The notes under the pieces were generated by a model. It was not told the origin of the DNA, ran no database searches, and saw only the letters and a list, made by a program, of their open reading frames with translations. DNA of 64,000 nucleotides, taken from Sphingomonas rosea (lineage in GTDB: Bacteria > Pseudomonadota > Alphaproteobacteria > Sphingomonadales > Sphingomonadaceae). Position 1 is the first letter of the stretch. Each line of letters begins with the position of its first letter. The position numbers and the translations under genes were made by a program. The stretch covers positions 1,960,501-2,024,500 of the forward strand of contig NZ_BAABBR010000001.1 of NCBI RefSeq assembly GCF_039538065.1, read 5' to 3'. Below are positions 54,665 to 63,967 of the stretch, in pieces.

Positions 54665-54814
54665 ATGGATAAGGACCGGCTTTCCCGCGACCAGCAGCCC
54701 GTTCCGCTTCGGCCGAGCCTGGCGGAAGAGCAGCAGCGGGCGTTCGAAGAGGACCAGCGGCGGCTGCGGCGGCCCGGCCTGATGCGCTGGCCGGGCTTTC
54801 TCTTCCGCAACTAG
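54665..54814 (+). CDS. Small basic protein of unknown function (49 aa)
   Basis: Short ORF (starts MDKDRLSRDQQPVP) rich in Arg, Gln and Glu, with a central helical charged run (EEQQRAFEEDQRRLRR) and an aromatic end (MRWPGFLFRN). No family recognised and no ribosome-binding site; a TATAAT lies 7 bases upstream. It ends 2 bases before the stop of the convergent transglycosylase. It is supported by its composed sequence and position, not by homology. Confidence 0.55.
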   Translation: MDKDRLSRDQQPVPLRPSLAEEQQRAFEEDQRRLRRPGLMRWPGFLFRN

Positions 54815-54816
54815 GC

Positions 54817-56511
54817 CTAGCGCCTGACCGGGAAGGTCGGCCAGCGGTGCTGGGCGAGCTCGGTCAGGGTCGTGGTCGGGGTTCCCGCAAAGCCCTGATA
54901 GACCCACAGGTTCCGCATCACCGCGGGCACGTAATAACGCGTTTCCCAATAAGGCATGCTTTCGATCCACAGCAGCGGATCGCCGCGGTCGTTGACTTGC
55001 CAGCGGCCGACCGGAAGCGGCCCGGCATTGTAGCTGGCGATGACCTTGGGCAGCTGGCCACCGGTCGCGGGATGGCTGCGCATCCACTGGATCCAGGCCT
55101 GGCCAAAGCTCAAGTTGACGCCGACGTCCTTGAGGTTGCCCGTCGGCAGGCCCCGGCTCCGGCTGATGAGGTCGCGGGTGGTCGGCAGGACCTGCATCAG
55201 CCCGACCGCGCCGGCCTGGCTGACCGCTTCGGCGCGGAAGGAGGATTCCTGCAGGGAATGGGCGAGCGCCAGCGCGGGGTCGATCGTCCAGCCTTCGCGC
55301 GGCGCCCAGCTTGGCGCGGGATAGCGGGCGGCGGCGGGCACGCGCGCGCCGGGCTGGCCGAAATGGGCGAGGAAATGCTGTGTCGCGGCGAGCTCGAGCT
55401 TGCGCGCCTCGGCGGCGAGCGCGGGCTGGTCGGCGGGCGCCCCGATCCGCGCTTGGTGGCGCAGGAGCTCGCCCGCCATGTCGCGCTCGCCCAGCTTCAC
55501 CAGTGCTTCGGCACGGACGATGTTCGGGAGCGCGGCGATCCGTGCAGCGGGCGCGAGGTCGAGCGGGTCGAGCGTCGTGTCCATCGCCAGCGTCTTGCGG
55601 GCGAGGAGGCCGTAGAACGTCTCTTGGCTGCGTGCGGCGGCCTTGAGCAGGGCCTGGACGGCGGCGGGGCGGCGGCAGGCCATTTCCGCGCGGGCCGACC
55701 AGTAATAGCCGGCGGCCGACAGGCTCGCTTCGCCCGACCGCTGGCCGACCTCGCGGAAGGCGCGGGCGGCGCCCTCGCAGTCGTTCTGGCGCCAGCTGGC
55801 GAGGCCATCCACCCACTCGGCCTGGACGCCCCAGGGACCCGACGTGCCCTGGCGCGCGAAGTCGGCGACCCGGCGGGCGTTCATGTCGTCGCCGCGGACA
55901 TAATAGATCCAGGCCACGCGCTGGCCGAGCTCGGCCCGCGCTTCGGGCGTGAGGAGCGCTGACTGGGCGTTGAGCAGCGCTTCGGCGCCGGCGGCATCGT
56001 CGACCTTCACCAGCGGCTCCAGCGCGACGCGGAGCTGGTCCGCGACCGCGTCACCCACGACCGGGCTCGTCCGTCCCCGGCGCGGAGTCGCGCCGATCGG
56101 CACGAGCGCGGCGCGGCGCGGGACCGCGGGGGTCTGGAGCGCGCCCTTGGCGACCGCGAGCCGCTGCAACTGCTCGGCCTGCGGCAGTTCGGGCGCCTGC
56201 GCGAGCAAGGCCGTGACCTGTTCGGCGGTGACCGGGGGCGACCCCTTGGCGGTGTAGAGCTGCGCCTTGGCGAGCGGGGTGAGCGGCGAGGGGGCAAGCG
56301 CGGCGATGCCTGCCTGCGCGGCGGCCCACTGGCTGCTGCGGATCGCGGCGAACACGCCCGGCCAGTCCTTGGGCACCGTCACGACCGCGGTCGGCGGCGG
56401 GGTGGGGGTGGTATCCTCCTCGTGCGGCTCGGTGATTGGGGCGAGCGGATCCTCGGGCGGTTTGGTCGGCTGGGCGGGGGCAAGAAGGGACGCGATTACT
56501 AGGGCGATCAA
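54817..56511 (-). CDS. Soluble lytic murein transglycosylase (564 aa)
   Basis: Periplasmic enzyme that cleaves glycan strands to 1,6-anhydroMurNAc products. It has a short signal peptide (1-14) and a helical superhelix of TPR-like repeats. The C-terminal SLT domain has catalytic Glu422 in SLQESSFRAEAVSQAGAVGLM, then LPTTRDLI and IASYNAGPLPVGRW. The start is TTG 56511, overlapping the upstream gene's stop (TTGA). Its products could feed MurNAc recycling. Confidence 0.94.
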   Translation of the reverse strand: MIALVIASLLAPAQPTKPPEDPLAPITEPHEEDTTPTPPPTAVVTVPKDWPGVFAAIRSSQWAAAQAGIAALAPSPLTPLAKAQLYTAKGSPPVTAEQVTALLAQAPELPQAEQLQRLAVAKGALQTPAVPRRAALVPIGATPRRGRTSPVVGDAVADQLRVALEPLVKVDDAAGAEALLNAQSALLTPEARAELGQRVAWIYYVRGDDMNARRVADFARQGTSGPWGVQAEWVDGLASWRQNDCEGAARAFREVGQRSGEASLSAAGYYWSARAEMACRRPAAVQALLKAAARSQETFYGLLARKTLAMDTTLDPLDLAPAARIAALPNIVRAEALVKLGERDMAGELLRHQARIGAPADQPALAAEARKLELAATQHFLAHFGQPGARVPAAARYPAPSWAPREGWTIDPALALAHSLQESSFRAEAVSQAGAVGLMQVLPTTRDLISRSRGLPTGNLKDVGVNLSFGQAWIQWMRSHPATGGQLPKVIASYNAGPLPVGRWQVNDRGDPLLWIESMPYWETRYYVPAVMRNLWVYQGFAGTPTTTLTELAQHRWPTFPVRR

Positions 56512-57290
56512 CGGTCATTTCCCATGAGGAGCAGGAGGTCGGCCCAGGCGAGCTTCTTGTCCTCGCTGCGCTTGAGCAGGTGGTGCGGTGCGTAGGTGGC
56601 GACGGCGGGCACCCCGCCGATCTGGTGGAGCCGCCCCCGGGCCAGCGCGACCGACTGGCCGAGCAGCAGCTTGGCGGGCGCGTCGCCGAGGAGCAGCAGC
56701 CGTTTCGGGCGGGCGAGCCCGATCTGCGCCAGGATGTTGTCGCGGCACGCCTCGGTCTCGGCCGGCGTGAAGCGCGTGCCGCCGGCCGAGAAACAGGTCA
56801 GCGCGGCGACGTAGGCGGTGTCGGGCGCGATCCCGATGGCGGCGAGCATCCGGACCGCGAGCGTCCACGCCTCGCCGCCGATCGGCTTGCCCTCGGCGAT
56901 GTCGTCGGGCTGCGGGATTCCGGTGAGCAGCATGATCTCGGCCTCGGCAGGTCCATGCGGCAGCGCGCGCGCCGCGCCGGCGCGGAACAGCGGCAGGTCG
57001 GCCGAGGAGGCGAGCCAGGCGTGGAAGGCGTCGAGGGTCTGCGGCCGCTCGCGCACCGGCTCGGGCGCGGAAGGCGCTCGGGCGACCGTTTCGCCGGCGG
57101 TGCTGACAGGCTCGGCTGCGACAGGCGCCGGACGGGGCGCGGCCTTGCGCCAGTCGCGGCCTTCCTCCTGGATCGCGACGTCGACGCCCGCCTCGACCCA
57201 CCAGGCGAGCAGGCTTGCCGCTTCGGCGCGGGTCAGTCCGCCTGTCTCCACCTCGACCGTCATTGCCGCTACCATAGTCCTTGCGGCCAT
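56508..57290 (-). CDS. Uracil-DNA glycosylase-superfamily protein (260 aa)
   Basis: The C-terminal 160 residues have the UDG fold layout: LLTGIPQPDD (motif 1 position), GGEAWTLAVRMLAAIG, ALTCFSAGG, RLLLLGDAPAKLLLG and YAPHHLLKRSEDKKLAWADL (motif 2 region). The usual GEAPG motif and the four Fe-S Cys of family 4 are not present; only two Cys are seen. The N-terminus to about 95 is an Ala/Pro-rich extension. Glycosylase activity is therefore uncertain. Start alternatives are ATG 57290, 57275 and 57263; MTVEVETGG at 57263 may be the real one. Coupled to the transglycosylase gene. Confidence 0.8.
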   Translation of the reverse strand: MAARTMVAAMTVEVETGGLTRAEAASLLAWWVEAGVDVAIQEEGRDWRKAAPRPAPVAAEPVSTAGETVARAPSAPEPVRERPQTLDAFHAWLASSADLPLFRAGAARALPHGPAEAEIMLLTGIPQPDDIAEGKPIGGEAWTLAVRMLAAIGIAPDTAYVAALTCFSAGGTRFTPAETEACRDNILAQIGLARPKRLLLLGDAPAKLLLGQSVALARGRLHQIGGVPAVATYAPHHLLKRSEDKKLAWADLLLLMGNDR

Positions 57291-57352
57291 TGACGGAAGG
57301 GGCGTCGAGCGCCAAGCCCAATTGCAGGTGATACGAAGGACTTGAGCTGCGC

Positions 57353-59005
57353 ATGAGCGACCGGGAGTCGATGGAATATGATGTCGTGATCGTGGGCGCG
57401 GGGCCGGCCGGCCTCAGCGCGGCGATCCGGTTGAAGCAGCTGGCCAACGAGGCCGGCCGCGAGCTTTCGGTCTGCATCCTCGAGAAGGGCTCGGAAGTCG
57501 GGGCGCACATCCTGTCGGGCGCGGTGATCGACCCCAGGAGCCTCGACGAACTGCTCCCCGAATGGCGCGAGGACAGCTCGTGCCTCCTCAACCGCGTGCC
57601 CGTCACCAGCAACCACCATTGGGTGCTGACCAAGACGAAGAAATTCAACCTCCCGCACCTGATGATGCCCTCGTTCCTCGACAACAAGGGGACCTTCACG
57701 GGCAGCCTCGCCAACCTCTGCCGCTGGCTCGCCGGAAAGGCCGAGGAACTGGGCGTCGAGATCTTCCCCGGCTTCCCCGCCGCCGAAGTGCTGTATCACG
57801 ACGACGGCTCGGTGAAGGGCGTCGCGACCGGCGCGATGGGGATCGCCCGCGATGGCCACCACAAGGGCGATTATCAGCCGGGCATGGAGCTTCACGCGCG
57901 CTACACCTTCTTCGCCGAAGGCGCGCGCGGCAGCCTGACCAAGCAACTGAAGAAGCAGTTCGACCTCGAGGCCGACTGCCAGCCGCAGGTCTACGGTATC
58001 GGCATCAAGGAATTGTGGGACGTCGATCCCGAAAAGCATGAGCCGGGCAAGGTCATCCACACGCAGGGCTGGCCGCTCGACGATGCGTGGGGCGGGGGCT
58101 GGATCTACCACCAGGACAACAACCAGGTGTCGATCGGCTTCGTCGTGGCCCTGAGCTACAAGAACCCCCACTTGTCGCCGTTCGACGAGATGCAGCGCTA
58201 CAAGCAGCATCCGGCGATCCGCCCCCTGCTCGAGGGCGGGCGCCGGGTCTCCTATGGCGCGCGCGCGATCAACGAGGGCGGGTGGCAGAGCATTCCCAAG
58301 CTCGCCTTCCCCGGCGGCGCGCTGATCGGCTGCTCGGCCGGCTTCGTGAACGTACCGCGGATCAAGGGCACGCACACCGCCATGAAGTCGGGCATGCTCG
58401 CGGCCGAGGCAGCCGCTGCCGCGATTCTCGCCGACCGCCGCGGCGACGTGCTCGCCGACTACGAACCCTCGGTCCGCAACGGCTGGGTGGGCGAGGAACT
58501 GCGCAAGGTGAAGAATGCCGAGCCGGCGGTCGCCAAGTTCGGCTCGACCATCGGCACAATCCTCGCGGGGACCGACATGTGGCTCCGCCACCTCGGCGTG
58601 AAGCTGCCGGTCGAGATGAAGCACCATCCCGACCACGAGACCCTGTGGCGCCGCGATATCGCCCCGCCGATCAACTATCCGCGCCCCGACGGCGTGATCA
58701 GCTTCGACAAATTGTCGAGTGTCTTCCTTTCGAACACCAATCACGAGGAGGACCAGCCGGTCCACCTGCAGCTCAAGGACCCGACCATCCCGACGCGGGT
58801 CAACCTGCCCGAATATGACGGGCCCGAGCAGCGCTACTGCCCGGCCGGGGTCTATGAATATGTGGTCGAGGGCGGGGCGCCCAAGCTGCAGATCAACGCG
58901 CAGAACTGCGTCCACTGCAAGACCTGCGACATCAAGGACCCGTGCCAGAACATCAATTGGGTGACGCCGGAGGGCGGCGGTGGGCCGAACTATCCGAACA
59001 TGTAG
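57353..59005 (+). CDS. Electron-transfer flavoprotein-ubiquinone oxidoreductase (550 aa)
   Basis: Membrane-associated flavo-iron-sulfur enzyme that passes electrons from ETF to ubiquinone during fatty acid and amino acid oxidation. The FAD motif VIVGAGPAG is at 12-20 and GCSAGFVNVPRIKGTHTAMK is the second FAD-contacting stretch. The C-terminal 4Fe-4S ligands are Cys519, Cys522, Cys525 and Cys531 (NCVHCKTCDIKDPC). Full length. The TPR gene starts 26 bases before its stop. Confidence 0.97.
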   Translation: MSDRESMEYDVVIVGAGPAGLSAAIRLKQLANEAGRELSVCILEKGSEVGAHILSGAVIDPRSLDELLPEWREDSSCLLNRVPVTSNHHWVLTKTKKFNLPHLMMPSFLDNKGTFTGSLANLCRWLAGKAEELGVEIFPGFPAAEVLYHDDGSVKGVATGAMGIARDGHHKGDYQPGMELHARYTFFAEGARGSLTKQLKKQFDLEADCQPQVYGIGIKELWDVDPEKHEPGKVIHTQGWPLDDAWGGGWIYHQDNNQVSIGFVVALSYKNPHLSPFDEMQRYKQHPAIRPLLEGGRRVSYGARAINEGGWQSIPKLAFPGGALIGCSAGFVNVPRIKGTHTAMKSGMLAAEAAAAAILADRRGDVLADYEPSVRNGWVGEELRKVKNAEPAVAKFGSTIGTILAGTDMWLRHLGVKLPVEMKHHPDHETLWRRDIAPPINYPRPDGVISFDKLSSVFLSNTNHEEDQPVHLQLKDPTIPTRVNLPEYDGPEQRYCPAGVYEYVVEGGAPKLQINAQNCVHCKTCDIKDPCQNINWVTPEGGGGPNYPNM

Positions 59006-60638
59006 CCTCGGTCTCGCGCTGGCGCTGCTGGCGCTTCCGGCCGCCGCTGCGCCGCGCCTCGATTTCGCCCGTTCGAACGCGGGCACCTTCGTCGCCGCGC
59101 GTGCCGCCGCCGATGCCGGCGATGCCCGCCGCGCGGCGGTGCTTTACGCCAGCCTCGCCGCGGCCGATCCGACGGATCGGGTCTCGGCCGGGCGCGCGCT
59201 CGCCCAAGCGATCCTCGCGGGGGACATGAGCCTCGCGCTGCGGCTCGCGGCGAGCCAGCCGGCGCCCAGCCTCGGGGTCGATGCACGGCTGCTGCTGGTC
59301 GCCGACGGGCTCCGGACCGGCAAGGGCGCGGCGGCGATCGGACCCGGCTGGCCCGAGGAACTGGGCTTCATCACGCCCTTCGTCCGCGCCTGGAGCGAAA
59401 GCGACCGCGGCCGCTGGAAGGAAGCGATCGCCATCCTCGACGCGGTCCCGCGCGACCAGAGCCTCGTTCAGTTCGTTCCCGAGCATAAGGCGCTGATCCT
59501 GCTCGCTGCCGGCAAGCCCGTGCTGGCCCAGCCGCTCTTCGCCGATGCGCTGCGGGCCGCCGGCGGGCGGGGCGACCGCCTCCGCATGGCCGTCGCCGCC
59601 GGACTGCTCCGCTCGGGCGACCGCGCGGGCGCCGACAGCCTGCTGGCCGGGCGCGACGTCACGCTCGCCGCCGGCCGCCGGCTGCTATCCGCCGAGCGCA
59701 AACCTGCGCTTCCGATCGCCACCGCCGCGCAAGGCTATGCCGAACTCCTCGCGGGCCTCGCGGTGACGCTCGGAAACAGCGACCGCCGCTCGCTCCCCCT
59801 CGCCATCGTCCAGATCGGGCGCCACGCTGACCCGGCCAACGACGAACTGCGCCTCCTCGCCGGCCTCTATCTCGACGGCGCCGAGCGGCCCGACGACGCG
59901 CTCGCCGTGCTTCGCGGGGTCGGGGACCGCTCGCCCTTCCAGAGCGAAGCGCGCGACGCCGAAATCCGCACCCTGTCGCGCGCCGGACGGACCGAGGAAG
60001 CGCTCGCCCGGGCCCAGGTCTTCGTCACCGAGCCCGGCGCCACCGCCGACGATTGGAGCAGGCTCGGCGACGTCAATGACGATGCCAAGCGCCACGCCGC
60101 GGCCGCCGAGGCTTATGCCCGCGCACTGGCCTTGGTCGAGCAAGGCGGCCCGGGCCCCGAGCGCTGGTCGCTGCACCTGCTGCGCGGCTCGTCGCTCGAA
60201 CAGGCCGACCGCTGGGCCGAGGCCGAGAAGGCGCTCGAAGCGGCCTATGCCCTGGCCCCCGAAAGCCCGGTCGTCCTCAACTACCTCGGCTATGCCCGGC
60301 TCGAGCGCGGGGAGCGACTGGACGAGGCCGAGCGGCTGATCGCGCTCGCCTCGGCCAAGGCGCCGGAGGATGCGTCAATCACCGATTCGCTTGGCTGGGC
60401 GCAGTACAAGCGCGGGCGTCTGCCCCAGGCGATTTCAACGCTGCAGCGCGCCGCCGCGGCCGATCCCGCGCAGGCCGAGATCAACGAGCATCTCGGCGAC
60501 GCGCTTTATGCCGCGGGCCGCAAGTTCGAGGCCCGCTTCGCCTGGAATGCCGCGCTCGTCACCGCCGAGGACGAGGTGAAGACAAGGGTTGAGGCCAAGA
60601 TCGCGGCCGGCCTCACCCCGGCGACCGCCGCGCCGTGA
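58980..60638 (+). CDS. Secreted TPR-repeat protein (552 aa)
   Basis: A signal peptide (about 1-24, LGLALALLALPAAAAP) precedes an all-helical chain of tetratricopeptide-like repeats. The clearest ones lie in the C-terminal third (AAEAYARALALVE, WAEAEKALEAAYALAPESPVV, LNYLGYARLERG and AISTLQRAAAADPAQAE). A role as a periplasmic scaffold is likely; the partner is unknown. The start is GTG 58980 with GGAGG 6 bases upstream, inside the end of the ETF-QO gene. The stop overlaps ispE in GTGA. Confidence 0.9.
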   Translation: MGRTIRTCSLGLALALLALPAAAAPRLDFARSNAGTFVAARAAADAGDARRAAVLYASLAAADPTDRVSAGRALAQAILAGDMSLALRLAASQPAPSLGVDARLLLVADGLRTGKGAAAIGPGWPEELGFITPFVRAWSESDRGRWKEAIAILDAVPRDQSLVQFVPEHKALILLAAGKPVLAQPLFADALRAAGGRGDRLRMAVAAGLLRSGDRAGADSLLAGRDVTLAAGRRLLSAERKPALPIATAAQGYAELLAGLAVTLGNSDRRSLPLAIVQIGRHADPANDELRLLAGLYLDGAERPDDALAVLRGVGDRSPFQSEARDAEIRTLSRAGRTEEALARAQVFVTEPGATADDWSRLGDVNDDAKRHAAAAEAYARALALVEQGGPGPERWSLHLLRGSSLEQADRWAEAEKALEAAYALAPESPVVLNYLGYARLERGERLDEAERLIALASAKAPEDASITDSLGWAQYKRGRLPQAISTLQRAAAADPAQAEINEHLGDALYAAGRKFEARFAWNAALVTAEDEVKTRVEAKIAAGLTPATAAP

Positions 60639-61447
60639 GCCGTCCGTCCCTGGTCGAAATCGCGCCGGCCAAGCTCAATCTCGCCCTCCACGTTCGCGGA
60701 CGCCGGGGTGACGGCCGCCACGACCTCGAGACGATCTTCGCCTTCTGCACCGACGGCGACAAGCTGACCGCGCTCGCCGCCGACGACCTGTCGCTGACGA
60801 TCACCGGCCCCTTCGCCGCGATGCTCGACGACGGGCCCGACAACCTCGTCCACCGCGCGGCCAGTGCGCTTGCCGCCCATGCGCGGGTCGGCAAGGGCGT
60901 GGCCCTGACCCTCGAGAAGAACCTGCCCGTGGCGAGCGGCATCGGCGGCGGATCGGCCGATGCGGGCGCCGCGCTCAGGCTGCTGACCCGGCTGTGGGGC
61001 ATCGATCCCGCGGCGGCGCAGGAAATCGCGCCCGAACTCGGCAGCGACGTGCCGGCCTGCCTCCTCAGCATGACCGCGCGCGGCACCGGCGCGGGCGACT
61101 CGCTCGTGCTGGTCGACGCGGGCGTGGCAGACACGCCGGTGCTGCTGGTCAATCCGATGCTGCCGCTTGCCACCCGCGACGTCTTCGCCGGCTGGGACGG
61201 GGTCGACCGCGGCCCGCTCGGCGACTGGCGCGAGGGGCGCAACGATCTCGAGCCGCCCGCGCGGGCGTTGGTCCCCGCCATCGGCGAGGTGCTGGACTGG
61301 CTGGAAGAACAGGACGGCGTCAGCCTCGCCCGCATGTCGGGCTCGGGCGCAACCTGCTTCGCCTTGTTCGAAAGCGAGGAAGCGCGCGATTTCGCTTCCG
61401 CGGACTGCCCGGAGGAATGGTGGCAGATGGCGAGCTTCGTCCGGTGA
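60635..61447 (+). CDS. ispE: 4-diphosphocytidyl-2-C-methyl-D-erythritol kinase IspE (270 aa)
   Basis: Kinase of the MEP isoprenoid pathway. Lys13 in APAKLNLALHV and the GHMP ATP loop LPVASGIGGGSADAG (97-111) are diagnostic; Asp137 in GSDVPACLL is the likely base and SGSGATCFALF is the C-terminal GHMP motif. The start is GTG 60635 overlapping the TPR stop. The 3' end overlaps nnr. Confidence 0.96.
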   Translation: MSRPSLVEIAPAKLNLALHVRGRRGDGRHDLETIFAFCTDGDKLTALAADDLSLTITGPFAAMLDDGPDNLVHRAASALAAHARVGKGVALTLEKNLPVASGIGGGSADAGAALRLLTRLWGIDPAAAQEIAPELGSDVPACLLSMTARGTGAGDSLVLVDAGVADTPVLLVNPMLPLATRDVFAGWDGVDRGPLGDWREGRNDLEPPARALVPAIGEVLDWLEEQDGVSLARMSGSGATCFALFESEEARDFASADCPEEWWQMASFVR

Positions 61448-62766
61448 GCCGGCCGATCCTCACCGCCGCCGCGATGCGGCGCGCCGAAGCGGCGGCGCCG
61501 GTCGGGCTCGACCTGCTGATGGAGCGCGCCGGCCAGAGCCTCGCCGAGGCCGCCCTTCGCTTTGCCGGCCCGATGCCCGCGCTGGTCCTGTGCGGGCCGG
61601 GCAATAATGGCGGCGACGGCTATGTCGCGGCGCGGCATCTCGCGAAGCTGGGCCTCGATGTGCGCGTCGCCACCCTCGCCGAACCCGCCACCGACCTTGC
61701 CAGGGCCGCGCGCGAGCAATGGACGGGTCGGGTCGAGGCTCTGGCCACCGCCGAACCCGCGCCGCTGCTGATCGACTGCCTGTTCGGCACTGGACTCAAG
61801 CGGGGGCTCGAAGCTTCGTTGGCGAGCCGCTTCAAAGCGCTGGCGGCTTCGGCGAGCCTGCTGGTCGCGGCCGACCTGCCGAGCGGAGTCGAGGCCGACA
61901 GCGGTGCGCTCCTCTCCGACGTGCCCGCCGCCGACCTCACCCTTGCCTTCGGGGCGCTGAAGCCCGCGCACCGGCTGATGCCGGCGATGGCGCGAATGGG
62001 CCGGCTGGTCCTCGCCGACATCGGCATCGCGGCGGACAGCCAGTGGCACGAGATCGGCGCGCCCGTGCTTCCCGCCATCGCCGCTGACGCCCACAAATAT
62101 AGCCGCGGGCTCGTCCATGCGCTGGCCGGGACCATGCCCGGCGCGATCGCCTTGTCCGCGGGCGCGGCGGCGCGGAGCGGGGCAGGCTATGTCCGCGTCT
62201 CGACCTCGAAGCCGATTGCGGCGCTCCCGCTCGCCGTGGTCCAGACCGGCGACGCCAAGCTGTCCGACCCGCGGATCGGCTGCCTCCTCGTCGGGCCGGG
62301 GATGGGCGATCTGCCGCAATTGCTGACCCTTGCCCTCACCAGCCACGCGCCCAAGGTCATCGACGCCGACGCGATCCGGCATGTCGGCGAGCCTGCCCGC
62401 CTCAAGGGGCAGGACGCGATCCTCACCCCGCATGCCGGCGAGTTCTCAGCCCTGTTCGGTGAACTGCCGGGGACCAAGGCCGAGCAAGCGCTCGCCGCCG
62501 CCGAGGCCTCGGGCGCGGTGATCGTCTTCAAGGGCGCGGATACCTTGGTCGCGGCGCCGGATGGCCGCCTCGGCTTCGCCCCGCCGGCGCCCGCCTGGCT
62601 TGCGACTGCGGGGACGGGGGATGTCCTCGCCGGGATCATCGCCGCGCTTCGCGCCCGCGGCATGCCGGCGTTCGAGGCGGCCTGCGCCGGCGTCTGGCTC
62701 CACGGCCGGGCGGCCGAGCGGGCAGGGCCGACGATGACTGCGGACGACCTGTTGGCGCATCTGTGA
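61444..62766 (+). CDS. nnr: Bifunctional NAD(P)H-hydrate epimerase / ADP-dependent dehydratase (440 aa)
   Basis: Repairs damaged NAD(P)H hydrates. The N-terminal epimerase domain has GPGNNGGDGYVAARHL (51-66) and LIDCLFGTGL. The C-terminal dehydratase domain has LTPHAGEFSALFG, VFKGADTLVAAPDG and the ATP-site ATAGTGDVLAGI with Asp393. Both domains appear intact. The start is GTG 61444, overlapping the ispE stop; the stop region overlaps the next gene's GTG. Confidence 0.95.
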   Translation: MSRPILTAAAMRRAEAAAPVGLDLLMERAGQSLAEAALRFAGPMPALVLCGPGNNGGDGYVAARHLAKLGLDVRVATLAEPATDLARAAREQWTGRVEALATAEPAPLLIDCLFGTGLKRGLEASLASRFKALAASASLLVAADLPSGVEADSGALLSDVPAADLTLAFGALKPAHRLMPAMARMGRLVLADIGIAADSQWHEIGAPVLPAIAADAHKYSRGLVHALAGTMPGAIALSAGAAARSGAGYVRVSTSKPIAALPLAVVQTGDAKLSDPRIGCLLVGPGMGDLPQLLTLALTSHAPKVIDADAIRHVGEPARLKGQDAILTPHAGEFSALFGELPGTKAEQALAAAEASGAVIVFKGADTLVAAPDGRLGFAPPAPAWLATAGTGDVLAGIIAALRARGMPAFEAACAGVWLHGRAAERAGPTMTADDLLAHL

Positions 62767-63935
62767 GCGAGCCGATCGTCCGGATCGCCGCGCGGGGCGA
62801 AGGGGTGACGGCGGGCGGCCGCCACGTCGCCTTTGCCGCGCCCGGCGACCTCGTGGCCGAGGACGGGACCCTCACCGCGGGCCCGCACCGCCAGGCGCCG
62901 CCCTGCCGCCATTTCCCCGAATGCGGCGGCTGCCAGCTCCAGCATGTCGATGACGCGGCCTATGCGGAATACCTCGTCTCCCGCGTGACCGTCGCGCTGG
63001 CGCAGCAGGGGCTGGCCACGGAAGTCCGCGCACCGCACCTCTCGCCCCCGCGCACCCGCCGCCGCGCGACCTTGCGCGCCTTGAAGGCCGGGGGGCGGGT
63101 GGTGCTCGGCTTCAATGCCGAGAAGTCGAACCGGATCATCGACCTTGCCGAGTGCCACATCCTTCGGCCCGAGCTGTTCGCGTTGCTCGCGCCGCTGCGC
63201 AGCCTCCTCGGTACGCTCCTTCCCGCCAAGCGCACCGGCGAGGTCCAGCTGACGCTCGCCGACCGCGGCGCCGATGTGCTGCTGAAGGGCATCAAGGCCG
63301 AGGGGTTCGAGGCCGCGCAGGGCCTGATCGATTTCGCCGGAGAGCATGGGCTCGCGCGATTGAGCCTCGACGAGGGCCTCGGCCCCGAGACGCGCTGGGA
63401 GCCTCAGCCGGCGACCGTGACGCTGTCGGGCCGTCCCGTGCCGCTGCCGATCGGCGCCTTCCTTCAGGCCACCGAGGATGGCGAGGCGGCCCTGGTCGAA
63501 GCGGTGCGGGAAGCAGTCGGCGATCCGAAGACCAGCGCCGACCTGTTCGCCGGCATCGGGACCTTCGCGCTGGCGCTCCCCGGCAAGGTCCGCGCGGCCG
63601 AGGCGAGCCGCGAGGCGGTGCTCGCGATGAAACGCGCCGCACCCGGCATCGCCGCCGAACATCGCGACCTCTACCGCCGCCCGCTGACCGCCGAGGAACT
63701 GGCTGGCCTCGACGCCATCGTCCTCGATCCCCCGCGCTCGGGCGCCGAGGCGCAGGTCGCACAGATCGCGCGCTCGGCGGTACCGCGCGTCGCTTATGTG
63801 AGCTGCAATCCCGCGACCTTCGCGCGCGATGCCGCGTTGCTCGTCGCGGGCGGCTATCGCCTCGCCTGGGTCCGCCCGGTCGGCCAATTCCGCTGGTCGA
63901 CCCACGTCGAACTGGCCGCTTCCTTCCTTAGGTGA
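62763..63935 (+). CDS. RlmD-type class I SAM-dependent RNA (uracil-C5) methyltransferase (390 aa)
   Basis: Member of the TrmA/RlmD family that methylates uracil C5 in rRNA or tRNA. A short TRAM-like N-terminus is followed by a 4Fe-4S site Cys48-x5-Cys54-x2-Cys57 with Cys131 (AECHILRP). The SAM site is DLFAGIGTFALAL, and VLDPPRSGAEAQV and the nucleophile Cys348 in YVSCNPATFARD complete the active site. The Fe-S cluster favours an rRNA methyltransferase over TrmA; the exact position modified is not determined. The start is GTG 62763. Confidence 0.92.
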   Translation: MSEPIVRIAARGEGVTAGGRHVAFAAPGDLVAEDGTLTAGPHRQAPPCRHFPECGGCQLQHVDDAAYAEYLVSRVTVALAQQGLATEVRAPHLSPPRTRRRATLRALKAGGRVVLGFNAEKSNRIIDLAECHILRPELFALLAPLRSLLGTLLPAKRTGEVQLTLADRGADVLLKGIKAEGFEAAQGLIDFAGEHGLARLSLDEGLGPETRWEPQPATVTLSGRPVPLPIGAFLQATEDGEAALVEAVREAVGDPKTSADLFAGIGTFALALPGKVRAAEASREAVLAMKRAAPGIAAEHRDLYRRPLTAEELAGLDAIVLDPPRSGAEAQVAQIARSAVPRVAYVSCNPATFARDAALLVAGGYRLAWVRPVGQFRWSTHVELAASFLR

Positions 63936-63967
63936 TCGGTAAAGTCTCGCCGCTACAAGCGGGCGCG

